A DNA stretch of 64,000 nucleotides from Ilex aquifolium (GCA_951799425.1 OX637394.1:34136001-34200000); one strand, 5' to 3'; counted from the stretch's first letter, positions 23,870 through 35,385 are shown. The notes: generated from the sequence alone by a model not told the origin. Program-made: numbers and translations.

Positions 23870-26800
23870 ATGACTCTCGAACTGAACATTTTCAATATTG
23901 CTAAACATCCAGAAGAAGAAAATGAAGAAGAAGAAAATGAAGAAAGGGAAGTAAACTCCATAGAATCTTTGATACAGGAACATCTGGATGATACATTCTG
24001 TGAGGATCCTACTGAATCATCTCTGTTAGAACTTATCTCATCAGAAACAACAGATGATGACCCAAATCCACCAAGTGGCCCTACTCATACTGTTGAGACA
24101 TGGGCACCCAAATTCGAAGAAATTTCACAAAGTGGCACAAAGCCAGTCTCATCAAGTGTTAGCCCACCAAAGCTTGAATTGAAACCTCTCCCATCTGACC
24201 TCAAATTTGCATTTTTAGGAGAGAATGAGTCATACCCAGTGGTAATTTCATCTAAATTCACAGACTTGCAAGAGTCTAAACTGATTGAAGTTCTTCAAAG
24301 TCATAAAAGCACCATTGGATGGACCATCGCTGACTTGAAAGGTATAAGACCGTTAATCTGCAATCATGCCATATACCTTGAAGAGGATTCAAAACCCTCT
24401 CGTCAAATGCAGCGACGACTGAACCCTCACATGAAGGAAGTTGTGAGAATTGAGGTACTCAAACTCTTAGATGCAGGGATAATCTTTCCTATCTCAAATA
24501 GTAAATGGGTTAGTCCAACCCAAGTCGTGCCAAAAAAATCTGGGGTCACAGTGGTAAAAAATGATGCAAATGAACTAGTACCAACTCGAGTCGTCACAGG
24601 ATGGCGAATGTGCATTGATTATCGAAAACTCAATTTGGTCACTAGAAAAGATCATTTTCCTCTCCCATTTCTTGACCAAGTCCTAGAGAGAATTGCAGGT
24701 CATGCATTTTACTGTTTCTTAGATGGGTATTCAGGGTATAACCAAATTGAGATAGCCCTAGATGATCAGGAGAAAACAACCTTCACATGCCCCTTTGGCA
24801 CATTTGCATTCAAAAGGATGCCATTTGGACTTTGTAATGCTTCTGCAACATTCCAAAGATGTATGCTAAGCTTTTTCAGTGATATGGTTGAAAAAATTTT
24901 GGAAGTATTCATGGATGACTTCTCTGTCTATGGAGATTCCTTCGATTTGTGTTTAACCAATCTGGAGAAAGTACTGATCAGATGTAAGGAAGCCAACCTA
25001 GTGCTCAATTGGGAAAAATTCCATTTTATGGTAACACAGGGCATTGTCCTTGGTCACATTGTGTCGTCTGAAGGCATGAAAGTTGACAAGGCAAAAATAG
25101 ATTTGATTGGAAATTTGCCTGCCCCTAAGACTGTAAAGGATGTTCGATCATTCCTAGGACATGCAGGTTTCTACAGGAGATTCATAAAAGATTTCAGTAC
25201 CATAGCAAAACCCATGTGTCACCTCCTAAGTCGGGATGTAATATTTGATTGGAATGAAGCATGCCAAAAAGCCTTTGACAAGCTAAAAGACATGTTAATT
25301 TCTGCACCAATAATGCAACCCTCTGACTGGAATCTTCCCTTTGAACTAATGTGTGATGCAAGTGATTTTGTTGTAGGTGTTGTATTGGGACAAAGAAAAG
25401 ATAAGAAACCCCATGTGATTTACTATGCAAGCAAAACTTTGAATGATGCTCAAATGAATTATTCGACGACTGAGAAAGAATTGCTTGCTGTAGTTTTTGC
25501 ACTGGAAAAATTCCGTTCTTATCTTGTTGGTTCTTCTGTTACTGTATTCACTGACCATGCAGCCCTAAAATTTTTGCTCACAAAGAAGGACGCCAAACCA
25601 AGACTTTTGAGATGGATATTTTTTCTCCAAGAGTTTGATCTTGTCATCAAGGGCAAGAAAGGTGTCGAGAATGTGGTGGCAGATCATCTGTCCAGACTAA
25701 CCTATGAATTTCATGAGGATGGACTGCCAATCAATGAGAAATTCCCCGATGAACAACTGTTCATGATTGATAGGACACCATGGTATGCAGACATTGCTAA
25801 CTTTCTTGCTACTGGTACACTCCCTCCATCCTTTACCATGTTGGACAAAAAGAAATTTTTGAGGGAGGTTCGTAACTTCTTTTGGGAGGATCCTTACGTA
25901 TTCAAGTACTGTAAAGATCAAATCATAAGACGTTGCATCCCTGCTCATGAAAGTAGCCAGGTAATAACATTTTGTCATTCTGAAGCATGCGGTGGCCACT
26001 TTTCATCAAGAAAAACAGCTGCAAAAATATTGCAGTGTGGATTTTACTGGCCCACACTTTTCAAAGATGTCCATGCCTTTTGTTTAACTTGTGATAGGTG
26101 TCAAAGGTTGGGAAACATTTCTAAAAGAAATATGATGCCCTTAAACCCCATTCTGGTAATTGAAATTTTTGACTGTTGGGGCATCGATTTTATGGGACCA
26201 TTTCCCCCTTCCTTTGGCTATCTATACATTTTAGTTGCTGTAGACTATGTATCCAAATGGGTTGAAGCAATTTCATGCCGAAACAATGATCACAAAACAA
26301 TGATCAAAATTTTGAAAGAAAATATTTTGTCCCGGTTTGGAATTCCGAAATCAATCATAAGCGATGGGGGTGCTCATTTTTGCAATCGTCCTTTCTGGAA
26401 TTTAATGAAAAAATACTTGATTTTTCACAAAATTGCAACCCCTTATCACCCACAGACCAGTGGACAAGCTGAGTTAGCTAATCGGGAGATCAAATTAATT
26501 TTGGAAAAAACGGTGAATCCAGATCGCAAAGATTGGTCGTTAAGACTAACTGATGCGCTCTGGGCATACCGTACTGCTTTTAAAACAATTTTAGGCATGT
26601 CTCTTTATCGATTAGTCTATGGAAAGCCATGTCACTTGCCTGTGGAATTGGAACATAGGGCATACTGGGCCATTAAAGCAATGAATTTTGACTTGGACAA
26701 GGCTGGGCTAGCAAGGAAACTTCAGATAAATGAATTGGAGGAATTGAGAAATGAAGCATATGAAAATGCTAAGATTGCTAAAACCAGGATGAAAATTTTT

Positions 26801-27151
26801 CATGACAAACACATTGTGCGGAAATCTTTTGAGCTGTCTCAAAAAGTCTTGCTATTTAATTCAAGACTCCGGCTCTTTCCTGGTAAGTTGAAATCAAGAT
26901 GGACTGGGCCTTACATTGTCAAAAAGGTGTTTGAACATGGAGCAGTTGAAGTGGAAAACCCAGCAAATGGTAATAGTTTTATTGTTAATGGTCAGCGGTT
27001 AAAACCATTTTTGGAGGATTTTGTTAAAAATGTGGAAACCATTCTTTTAATGGAACCAGAGTACTCCACCGAAATTCGCGCCTGCCGACACTCCAGTGAA
27101 TTGGATCAGGAAAAATCTACTCCAACCCGACCCACTGGGGCGCCTTTATAA
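23870..27151 (+). CDS. pol of B: RT, RNase H and integrase
   Basis: This 1093-codon open frame looks whole. After an acidic linker with [19 protein letters not shown], residues near 150-400 form the reverse transcriptase ([52 protein letters not shown], catalytic [12 protein letters not shown]). RNase H lies near 480-610 ([47 protein letters not shown]). Integrase begins with the HHCC zinc finger ([22 protein letters not shown]), then the core near 760-900 ([45 protein letters not shown]), and ends with [19 protein letters not shown] and NGQRLKPF. It replicates the element by copying RNA to DNA and integrating it. The Athila affiliation comes from these motifs and the tRNA-Asp primer. Confidence 0.9.
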   Translation: MTLELNIFNIAKHPEEENEEEENEEREVNSIESLIQEHLDDTFCEDPTESSLLELISSETTDDDPNPPSGPTHTVETWAPKFEEISQSGTKPVSSSVSPPKLELKPLPSDLKFAFLGENESYPVVISSKFTDLQESKLIEVLQSHKSTIGWTIADLKGIRPLICNHAIYLEEDSKPSRQMQRRLNPHMKEVVRIEVLKLLDAGIIFPISNSKWVSPTQVVPKKSGVTVVKNDANELVPTRVVTGWRMCIDYRKLNLVTRKDHFPLPFLDQVLERIAGHAFYCFLDGYSGYNQIEIALDDQEKTTFTCPFGTFAFKRMPFGLCNASATFQRCMLSFFSDMVEKILEVFMDDFSVYGDSFDLCLTNLEKVLIRCKEANLVLNWEKFHFMVTQGIVLGHIVSSEGMKVDKAKIDLIGNLPAPKTVKDVRSFLGHAGFYRRFIKDFSTIAKPMCHLLSRDVIFDWNEACQKAFDKLKDMLISAPIMQPSDWNLPFELMCDASDFVVGVVLGQRKDKKPHVIYYASKTLNDAQMNYSTTEKELLAVVFALEKFRSYLVGSSVTVFTDHAALKFLLTKKDAKPRLLRWIFFLQEFDLVIKGKKGVENVVADHLSRLTYEFHEDGLPINEKFPDEQLFMIDRTPWYADIANFLATGTLPPSFTMLDKKKFLREVRNFFWEDPYVFKYCKDQIIRRCIPAHESSQVITFCHSEACGGHFSSRKTAAKILQCGFYWPTLFKDVHAFCLTCDRCQRLGNISKRNMMPLNPILVIEIFDCWGIDFMGPFPPSFGYLYILVAVDYVSKWVEAISCRNNDHKTMIKILKENILSRFGIPKSIISDGGAHFCNRPFWNLMKKYLIFHKIATPYHPQTSGQAELANREIKLILEKTVNPDRKDWSLRLTDALWAYRTAFKTILGMSLYRLVYGKPCHLPVELEHRAYWAIKAMNFDLDKAGLARKLQINELEELRNEAYENAKIAKTRMKIFHDKHIVRKSFELSQKVLLFNSRLRLFPGKLKSRWTGPYIVKKVFEHGAVEVENPANGNSFIVNGQRLKPFLEDFVKNVETILLMEPEYSTEIRACRHSSELDQEKSTPTRPTGAPL

Positions 27152-27719
27152 GGCACCCACTTTTTCTCCCAGCCGCCGCAGTTGCCCCCCCCCCCATTTC
27201 TTCTTCTTCTTTTTCTTTTCTTCTTCTTCCTTTTGTTCGTCTTTGAGTTCTCTGTTATCCGAGAAACCACCCATGACCACACACTCCACAAACACGATAT
27301 TTTGCTTTATGTTTTGCATTTTAATCTTATATTTGCTCACGGGTGTTCTTCTTTTATTCGCACATAAGGATTTTCAGCCTACCCGAAATCCATATCTGTG
27401 CACAGATGAGTAATTTTTTTGTTTTTATTTGTAGGTCTTAGCGGGTGAACAGATCTCTACCATTCAACCTCGTCTCCACAATCCATGAACCGGTAAATTC
27501 GAAACATTGGGGACAATGTTCAGTTTAGGTTGGGGGGTATGATCAGTTCATCAGTTCATTAGTTCATATTTTCGTAAATTTTTAAATTTTTTTATATTGT
27601 CGTTGTTGATCATGTTTGAACATTGATTGTATAAATTGATGATTATGAATCAGCTTCAATCGTCTTTGTGACTGACAGACGTTAAAGAACCAGATAGTGA
27701 GTCTTAAAACTTAGAAATC
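27152..27719 (+). other. post-pol spacer of B with pyrimidine tract and internal polypurine module
   Basis: It begins with a pyrimidine-rich stretch (27180-27235, runs of c, then ctt/ttc). At 27503-27541 lies a GGGACAATG motif followed by a guanine-rich purine run (gtttaggttggggggtat), equivalent to modules in C and F. This could be a second plus-strand priming site. Short open frames here are not supported. Confidence 0.55.
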
Positions 27720-28130
27720 ATGGATGTAAAAATTTTTTGGTTTAGCCTAGGAGTTCTACGTACCTTTCCATCTGATGTGCATACTATGATCATGAGAAAA
27801 GCAAGATTAGTAAGGAAGGCTGAAATCCAAGAAAAACAAGCGAAACCCCTCTGTGGCAGAAGCAGTTTTGCCAAATGCCGTCGTGCCAAAAGGCTTGGTG
27901 CCTGTAAACAGTGTGGCAGAGTCTTTCACGAAAAAAGGTACAACCAGTGTTCTGAACCAATTTTCGGTCGCGCACTTGATCGATTAGACTGGATAGTAAA
28001 TGGGCTGAGTAAGGATTACCCTGATACGCCATGCTATTCCGGTACTGTGCTTAACCGATTTGTGAGAGAGGAAGTTGGGAGAGTTACTGGTTGTCCATTC
28101 TACACAGACACAGTGGGAGACTCGGATTAG
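27720..28130 (+). CDS. small Cys-rich accessory ORF between pol and env-like (B)
   Basis: This 136-codon open frame, with ATG at 27720, lies between the internal polypurine module and the palindrome array. I do not recognise the product. The middle is strongly basic and Cys-rich, with cysteines spaced CGRSSFAKC...GACKQCGRVFHEKRYNQC, which could bind zinc. The C-terminal half (RLDWIVNGLSKDY, RFVREEVGRVTGCPFYTD) is preserved in the A1 copy at 2-106. It would be an extra protein of family A; no equivalent frame is evident in F or C. It could also be a chance frame in a young spacer, because only a short stretch can be compared. Confidence 0.5.
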   Translation: MDVKIFWFSLGVLRTFPSDVHTMIMRKARLVRKAEIQEKQAKPLCGRSSFAKCRRAKRLGACKQCGRVFHEKRYNQCSEPIFGRALDRLDWIVNGLSKDYPDTPCYSGTVLNRFVREEVGRVTGCPFYTDTVGDSD

Positions 28131-28395
28131 ATAATTTTCTGTAGGAAATATGTACTTTTGTTGGGGGAGTGAAAAGCCAAAGGTCCGAATTTGTGTAAAA
28201 AGTGTAAAAATCTTTTTGTATAAATTCTTTTGACTGAAATGAAAATATGGGCCGAGTAAGGAATATCCCAAAATACCAACCTGAAGCGTGGGTAGGGGTT
28301 CGTCCTGAGACGCCTTAGTTTTTTTATTTAAATATGTGTGTTTTACCTTCTTTGATTGTATATAGCGTAGTGGAGGAAAATTTTAATTTTTGGTT

Positions 28396-28725
28396 CAACG
28401 TTCAACGTTCAAACGCCAGGTAACGTTTGAACGTCAGCTGCTTACAGTACTCAGCCTCTGATGAAGCTTCTGATGAAACGTGAAAGTACTGGGATCTCTA
28501 TCCGTTCGAACGCCAATAGACCGTTCGAACGAGATTAACGTTCGAACGCCAATAGAACGTTCGAACGAAGAGAACCTACAACACTTTAGCCTCTGACAGA
28601 ACTCAAAAGTACTGAGAGCTCACCACGTTCGAACGCCAAACCACGTTCGAACGGTCTGTTTAAAATCCTTCTACCCACGTTCGAACGTCACCAACGTTCG
28701 AACGTTACAACTCAGGCTATAAAAA
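28396..28725 (+). promoter_or_regulatory. TTCGAA palindrome array and TATA box upstream of env-like ORF (B)
   Basis: About eight CGTTCGAACG sites or near matches lie at 28396-28708 in the same two-unit layout as A1, followed by CTATAAAAA at 28717-28725. A further copy (ACGTTCGAACG, 28931-28941) lies two bases before the env-like ATG at 28944. I infer an internal promoter regulated by the same factor as the LTR. Confidence 0.7.
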
Positions 28726-28943
28726 TCCTGCATTGTCGTTTTCAGCCAAAATCCCCAAATTTTTTCAAAACCCTAGAACTCTTTTTCACTCCACAGACCT
28801 CAATTCGCCCTCATTCCCCAAAAATACCCAAATTCAACCCTCCCTAACTCCTCTCCACATCAAAATCATCAATCCCACACCAAGAACCACAAGTTTCCAA
28901 CACTTTTCAGCACCCTCTCAAACCCAACTCACGTTCGAACGCC

Positions 28944-30047
28944 ATGCCAAGGGTAAAACTCCCTGCCAGGCGTGCCCCACCAGTGAACCAAGATCCAAAT
29001 ATTGTAGAAGAGGTGATAGAAAAGAGGGAGGGAAGGCAAAGGACAAAGAAATATGACAGGACCAGGTTTCCCAGTGCCTTAAAGGCTGAAAGGTATGAAA
29101 ATTTCTACCATAAGCATGCAGTTGTTTGTGAGAGAGATGTTGTGATTGATGATTTTGCTGGAATTGGAATATTGGAGGAAATGGAGAGGAGGGAGTGGGT
29201 CTGGTACTTGAGGAATGGTGGAGACACCGTTGTTGACTTGGTGCGGGAGTTTTACTCCAACGCTGAGATCATCAACGGCGCAATCCGGACATATGTTAGG
29301 GGTATCCACATTGACGTGGATGAAGCATACATCGTAGAAATAAGGGAGGAAATACCTCGAGTGCAAAACCCGACCTGCCCCCCAAAGAAAGATATAGCAA
29401 TGAATGTGGTGGGAAAGGAATTGACGGGGGTAGCGGACTTTTCATGGGTAGGGAAGAAATTTTTGAGGCAAGGGGAGCTCACCGACAAATACAAAATGTT
29501 AAATTTCATTGCGGTGTCCAACTTCGCTCCCATAGGAAGAAAGAATGAAATTCTACCTGACTTTGCCCGGCTGCTCTATGTAATTGGAAAAGGCCACAAT
29601 ATTGATCTCCCCTCCCTCATCCTGAGTGAAATGAAGAAAGGATGCGACGTGAAGAGGAGCTCCCTTCCTTTTGGCACCCTAGTAACTGAAATGTGCACGA
29701 AAAATGGGGTGAGGGTGAAGCCAGAGATGGAAATCCAAAAGCCGATGGGGCCACTGAACAAGGCATCCTTTCGAAGGAGCCAAAGTCATAGTGGCGGCCC
29801 AGCAGTCAGACAGGAGAGGCCACCCACCCAGGGAGTAGACGAGGTACAAGAGGAGCTTGATGCAGAGGAGGAGAGAGAGATGGAAGAAGAGAGAGATCAG
29901 CCACCAGAGGCAGGCCCTAGCACCAGCACCAGCACCCGACGCTCCTTACGGGACATCATGCTTAGCATTGAAGCTAAGCAGGATGAGATCCTTAGGCTTA
30001 TGAGGGGTGGTGGACATGGTGGAGCTAGTGGACATGCAGAAGAGTGA
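28944..30047 (+). CDS. env-like ORF of B, looks whole
   Basis: This is a 367-codon frame. It starts MPRVKLPARRAPP (basic), then a conserved block (residues about 35-270) with LKAERYENFYHKHAVVCERD, DTVVDLVREFYSNAEI, IRTYVRGIHIDVDEAYI, GRKNEILPDFARLLYVIGKG and KPEMEIQKPMGPLNKASFR. A Glu-rich linker, a Ser/Thr run (GPSTSTSTRRS) and a predicted C-terminal helix (IMLSIEAKQDEILRLMRGG) follow. It is the Athila-type post-pol ORF, often called env-like, and resembles the putative plant transposon protein family. I see no signal peptide, membrane helix or furin-type site, so an envelope role is not supported by this sequence. It is transcribed in line with pol and probably from its own promoter at 28396-28725. 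Confidence 0.8.
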   Translation: MPRVKLPARRAPPVNQDPNIVEEVIEKREGRQRTKKYDRTRFPSALKAERYENFYHKHAVVCERDVVIDDFAGIGILEEMERREWVWYLRNGGDTVVDLVREFYSNAEIINGAIRTYVRGIHIDVDEAYIVEIREEIPRVQNPTCPPKKDIAMNVVGKELTGVADFSWVGKKFLRQGELTDKYKMLNFIAVSNFAPIGRKNEILPDFARLLYVIGKGHNIDLPSLILSEMKKGCDVKRSSLPFGTLVTEMCTKNGVRVKPEMEIQKPMGPLNKASFRRSQSHSGGPAVRQERPPTQGVDEVQEELDAEEEREMEEERDQPPEAGPSTSTSTRRSLRDIMLSIEAKQDEILRLMRGGGHGGASGHAEE

Positions 30048-31862
30048 GAGAGGGAGGGATTTCTGTTCTTGTTCTTGTTTTTATGTTTGTTTAAAGTGCT
30101 TCTTTTTATGAATTTCTTCTTTGATAGTTGTAAGTTTTTTTTGTGTGATTGTGAATGAATCGAACCGTTGATATTAAAAGATGATATTTTGAGAAATGAA
30201 TGGTTCCATTTATCACTTTTATTTGTTTTAATGCATTTGTAGATTTAGCATAAAATTAAAATGTGATGGAACAAATGTGGATGTTAAGAATGCATGCTAG
30301 AGTAAATATGCACATGATCGGTTTGACACCTCAATTTATCAACCGAGACTTAAAACCACATTTCTTGAAAAAATTGGTATTCTCTCTATACTTAAATTGT
30401 CATATGTACATCGATATTTGTTATTTTAAACGTACAGGAAGATCTGACTCGAAAATGGAATTGGTATATAACCAATACCCCCTGGAAAACCCGACATACA
30501 CAGTGGAGATAACAAAGAACACCAGGGTGAGTTTCGAACCTAGCGATGCTTTCGAGAGACAATCAATGTTTACTCAAGTAAATTCTTTTCACTCTCAATT
30601 TTTGAATGATTTCATTAACCTTGCTTTGATTGACGCACTTAAAAGTGATCTATTGACATATCCCACAAGGAACCATCGCATACGACACATACATGTGCAC
30701 ATGCTTGAGAAATGATCTTAGGCCATCTTTGATATAATATTGAGCCTTAGACCTTTCTTTGACAAAACTTATCCCTCATTAGCCATGTTTGAGCCATCAA
30801 TGTATGAATTTTTCTTTGATAAACCTATATGATTACCAATCCACAGGAAAACATACTTGACATACCTTGGCTATCTAATTTTCTTACATCCTCTTTGTAA
30901 TATGATAACAGAAAAAGGAAAAGAAAAAGAAGCATTCGAGATTATCATCCAAGAAGAGTTGATTGAAACAATTGAAACAGAAAAGAAGCAAAAAGGCAAG
31001 AACTTGCCAAGAAAGTGAAAAATGAGAAAAGTGAAAGAAAGAAATGTCATCTCCAGGCAAAATATCAAAAATTTAGAAAAATGTGTGCTACAATACGTAA
31101 ACAGAAGATAGCTTTTGAAAATCCCTGATGTCGTTTCGTTAGCCACTGACCTCTGGCCATGCTACAACCTATGAAAAGCCCTAATTGATCTCAATTCTGT
31201 TACATGCATGTGTTGTTAATCAAAATTGGGATATGGTAAATAACATTTCTTTAAATTGCGTCAATATCCTTTCATGAGATTATGCCAAACATGATTTATT
31301 GCTTCCTTAAACTAGCACTCCCTTTCTAATTGTGCATGTGATTTTTCGATTGGCCATCTTCTGATCACATAATCTGTGAGAAACAAGTCACTATAATCAG
31401 AGTGAACTTTTGCTGAGGGTATACTACGTGAGGTTTGTGAAATCGAAACTATCCATGGAAGGTGATAAAAGGGAGTATTTGTTATATAACAAATTCCTGT
31501 TGCTTGAATGATCATTCCTACTGCATTGAGAATTTCAAATACCAATGTAACAAATGATAATTTTTGCATAGAATGAATACCTGTGAAATAAGGACGTGTG
31601 AGATATAAGTTAAAATTGAGAATCTGGTGCCCCAACGACCATGATGCTAATTTACTTTAATCAGCATTCTCTTATGCACATCTGTTCAACTGAAGTTTGT
31701 GGGTAGCTTCCCTGGAAACCCTCACGAGACAACACTCGTCCGCTAGGGTAAATCTAGTGGTTCAACGGCTTGTTGCATAAGCTAAATGCAACCGGATGAC
31801 CTACAAAAATGGCATTAGGAGTAGATTTTTCTTTTTTATATTACTAGAGACTAGCAATATTT
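30048..31862 (+). other. 3' untranslated region of B
   Basis: About 1.8 kb collinear with 1997-3826 of A1. It includes a segment with CTCACGAGACAACACTCGTC and GCTTGTTGCATAAGCTAAAT that recurs in the 3' regions of C and J. There is no convincing gene; a 150-codon open frame at 30263-30715 is treated under rejected items. Confidence 0.6.
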
Positions 31863-31875
31863 AGGTTGGGGGGTG
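31863..31875 (+). other. polypurine tract of B
   Basis: aggttggggggtg lies immediately before the LTR start TGATTAGCAC at 31876. Confidence 0.85.
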
Positions 31876-33589
31876 TGATTAGCACATAAAATTAGCATAT
31901 TACTATGCCTTTTTAAGACTAATTGTACTTTGATGGAGTTTAAGTGATGTCATTTCAGGCCCTAAACTGAACAAGGACCCAAGAACAATAAGTACCACAC
32001 TTGGATGCAACACCAACACATTAGAGCCCAAAATTGGAGAAACATGGAGCACAGCCAGAATGTTCGAACGCCAACTCACGTTCGAACGTCCACATTACAC
32101 TGTAGCAGACTCAACTGCTAAGAAAAGGCGTGTTGCAGTTAGGAAAGCAGACTGAAGCTCTGAAGCACTTGAGTGTCACGTTCGAACGCCAACTCATGTT
32201 CGAATGTGTACTTGAGTTGATTGAAGACCAGACTACTGCATAGAGTTGGAACTGAACTTCACAGAAGACCAACAGACCTCTCGAGTGAAAGAGTCAGAAC
32301 ACATCTGGCGTTCGAACGCCCTTAGTGCAAAAACAGAAACAACGTTCGAACGCCAACTCACGTTCAAACGTTCTCCACAGACTGGCAGCAGAGTTGTTGG
32401 CTTTTCACTTGGACTTGGGCGGCAAACACTATTCCTTCACCTCCTCTTGTCTCCTCCTCTTGCCTATAAATACTCCCCCTGTTGGAGAGCTAATGGAGCC
32501 AAGAAAAATAATTGATGGAGGCTTAGACTCCCATTCTCATTGTAGATTTAGCTTATTTTCCTTGTATGAAGTTTTTATCTTAGAGATTAGTTTGGCTTTA
32601 GTCCAACATCTCTTGCTTGTTATAAAAGTAGTTTTATGCTTATGCTTATGCTTATGCTTTCATTTTACATGCATAGAAGAGAGATAGTTCATCTTTTGGT
32701 TGAGGAAGCAACCCTCAAATTCTTGGTTGAGGAAGCCACCCTCCAAATGTGACTAGCTTTCTTCTACTTTTATTGTTCATGCATTTCACTTCCATTGCTT
32801 GAGCTTCTTTCTTTCTTAGAAGAGTGAAACTCTTCCACTTTTCTAGAGCTTTACCAAAGCCGTGAAGAGTGGAACGTGATTCACCCATTCTTTGTTAAAG
32901 ATTGGCTCCGTGTTTGTTGTTACTTTATCTTTTAAGTTCTCTACTTGGAGGGATGAGCATCACTCACTTTTCTAGCTTTACCCAAGCCATGAAGAGTGAG
33001 TAGTTTCTCATTCACTCTTTAGTAAGAGGAGAATGACATGTATAAGTTTTCCAGGAATCATATTTGTGCATTGTTTTTATGCTTAACGTTTATTTTTTCT
33101 TGTTATTGGATGATTGATTGCATCTGGCAAAGCTAAGGTACTTTGTATAAATGTGAGCTCTTTCTATGACACGGATGACTCTTGCATAGAAAGACTCATC
33201 AGTTCAAGGCAAGTACCCCGGCTAGATCTTCATGACTACCCTTCAATCCTCCCCCTTATTGTACTTCATTTAAAGAATGGAATATTAATATCATGATTGG
33301 ATGTCTTGTAGAAACACTTGCTTGTTTGTAGACGGGTTAAGTCTCGGCACATGCAATTCTTGTAAACTTCTAGAAAGACATCGGAATCATGTTCTTAATT
33401 CTCACAATACATCTTTATCTTCCGATTAACTTGCTGTTGACACGGGAGTTAATTGAGTTATCAAGCACAATTATGACAAATCGGATAACTAACTACATGT
33501 CCAGATCCTTGCACTAAAGAGTGACTCTTTTTAATTAGCACTTATCTCCTATTTTGTTAAGAAAATCCTCTTGGAAAGAATCTTATATT
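31876..33589 (+). repeat. 3' LTR of B, first part
   Basis: It starts TGATTAGCACATAAAATTAGC and follows the 5' LTR of B to ...CTTATATT, including the TTCGAA array (32060-32375) and TATA box near 32464. It is interrupted at 33590 by element C. The last five bases, atatt, are C's target duplication. Confidence 0.93.
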
Positions 33590-35294
33590 TGATTAGCACA
33601 ATATATTGTATTATTCACATGTGCAAATCAATGTTAATTGAACGGCTTTTATAATTAAAAGGTGGAGTTTTACTTCGTAATTTCTCACTTTAGCATTTGA
33701 TGATTGCAGGGTAAAAGTGTGCAATATAACCATCTTGAGGCCTCTCAAATACATCAACATGAATAAGGGTGAAGGAAAATCAAAGGCAAGCTCAACAGGG
33801 GAGGGCAGGAAGATAGTCAGGAAAATAAGGCTAGCGTACCGGTACGCGTACCGGTACGCTGACCCTACTGGAGTGATGCGTACCGGTACGCGTACCGGTA
33901 CGCCAACCCTACTGGAGTGCTACGTACCGGTACGCATACCGGTACGCCCGAAGGAGTTATGCCCTAAATTCTGCGAATTTATCTAAGCCGATTTTCATGG
34001 GTCCCACCTATATTCCTTCTACATGCTACCTGACATTCCTTACACACCCTGAAGCTTCCCTCACCCCTGCATTGAGAAGGATTGCAGGATGGCTTTAAGA
34101 AAAGAGAGAGAAAAGGGGACCTGCGGGGTTGGCAGAATACACTCTGCACTTTCATCTTCCAGACTCAGCTCTACTGCAGGGAGTGACACCAGGGAGTTGC
34201 AGAGGTTGACCCAGGCCCGTTTTGGAGAAACAAAAAGTTCTCCAAGAATGGGCATAGAAAGGGACAGAGATTATTTCAGCATAGAGCATAATTTTGAATA
34301 GGGTTTTAGAGAGAGAAACTCTGGGCGGAGAAGACGATGAACAGTAGTTTTTAGAGAGAGAAAGTGTGATTTTTGTATTTTCTTCTACTGCATTTGTCTT
34401 GTAATCTTGAGTAAGAATCTTAGTAGTTCATTGAATGCCATGAATGCTATTCTCCCTTCAAGTTTGGTTAGTTGAATGCTCATTTAATATTTCACCATTA
34501 ATGCTTCAAGTTCTTTATTTTCATGGCTATGTTATGGGTTTAAATGCATGATCTTTTAGCTCATAAATTCTTACACTTAGTAGCTTTAGAAGTTCATAGA
34601 TTTGCAATACACTTTCATTACATAGTAATTTCTATTCCAAGCATGAGTAGCTAAATCCTCTAGTTGGCAAGACCAAGAGGGATCTCTTTTGGGGATACCA
34701 TTTCAACTCTTGCTCCTCTCTCCTTTTAGAGTAAAATGGTTCATTTTGACCGGATAGAAGATGGAAGAATCAATGAGTCTTTGATAAACCGTAGGCCTAG
34801 TCACGGTTTATGCTTAGTTACTCACCGTATTCATCCTCGGCTTTCCGTGATTCAAGCATGCATTCATGCTCAATAGGAGGAGTGGTTTGAGTTGAGGTGG
34901 TATACCCATTGGAGTGATCTTTTGGAATTGCCAACATTTGTTTTTATAATTATATTCTCATTAGCATATACTTCACCAATCAACTCTCAAGACAAAAGAT
35001 TTTACATTTCCGTGTTTCACCAAATCACTTTAATCTTGATTCACTACCTTCCCTGTGGATACGACCTTGGAATACTCTTCCAAGTAACTCACAACACACA
35101 AAAGCCTCCTTGCGATTGAGGAGTATTTTTGTGCATACATATCTCACATTTACATCTCCACATTTCCCTTTCCTCATTTCCCTCTCTTTTGACACTATCC
35201 CTAGGGGAAGAAATTCTTCTTCCCCGTCCATGCATTGCATACATTGAGGGATAGTAATTAGGGGTTAGGAAAGACACCCTTTTTGTGCCAATCA
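33590..35294 (+). repeat. 5' LTR of C (X-like family)
   Basis: It starts TGATTAGCACAATATATTG and ends GTGCCAATCA. Its closest match in the window is the X LTR of F (for example the segment around ATGGAGTGATCTTTTGGAAT versus F's 7640-7680). Three GTACCGGTAC pairs lie at 33835-33946, separated by spacers with CCTACTGGAGTG. Confidence 0.85.
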
Positions 35295-35297
35295 TTT

Positions 35298-35314
35298 TGG
35301 CGCCGTTGCCGGGG
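35298..35314 (+). other. primer-binding site, tRNA-Asp (C)
   Basis: TGGCGCCGTTGCCGGGG lies three bases after the 5' LTR. Confidence 0.92.
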
Positions 35315-35356
35315 AAGGTTAAGCGTCGAGTTCAAGAGGTGATTTTGGGACGGCAT

Positions 35357-35385
35357 AAGGTAAGTCTTGTGATTTTCATCACGGG
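35357..35385 (+). other. leader splice-donor-like site and hairpin (C)
   Basis: AAGGTAAGT (35357-35365) matches a plant 5' splice site. It is followed directly by an inverted repeat (35366-35385) that can form an eight-pair stem with a UUUC loop (GUGAU/AUCAC core). The same pair of elements occurs in D (53446-53474) and F (43313-43284). Confidence 0.5.

Noticed and set aside
27154-27413. Small open frames in the pyrimidine-rich stretch after B pol, including a hydrophobic one
   Set aside because: Low-complexity ctt/ttc sequence gives hydrophobic or Lys-rich translations in several frames. There is no conservation to test and no recognisable domain.
30263-30715. 150-codon open frame after the env-like ORF of B, with a 114-codon counterpart at 2212-2556 in A1
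   Set aside because: The two copies share the frame, but their differences fall at all codon positions and often change residues, as expected for a non-coding 3' region in two recent relatives. No domain is recognisable.
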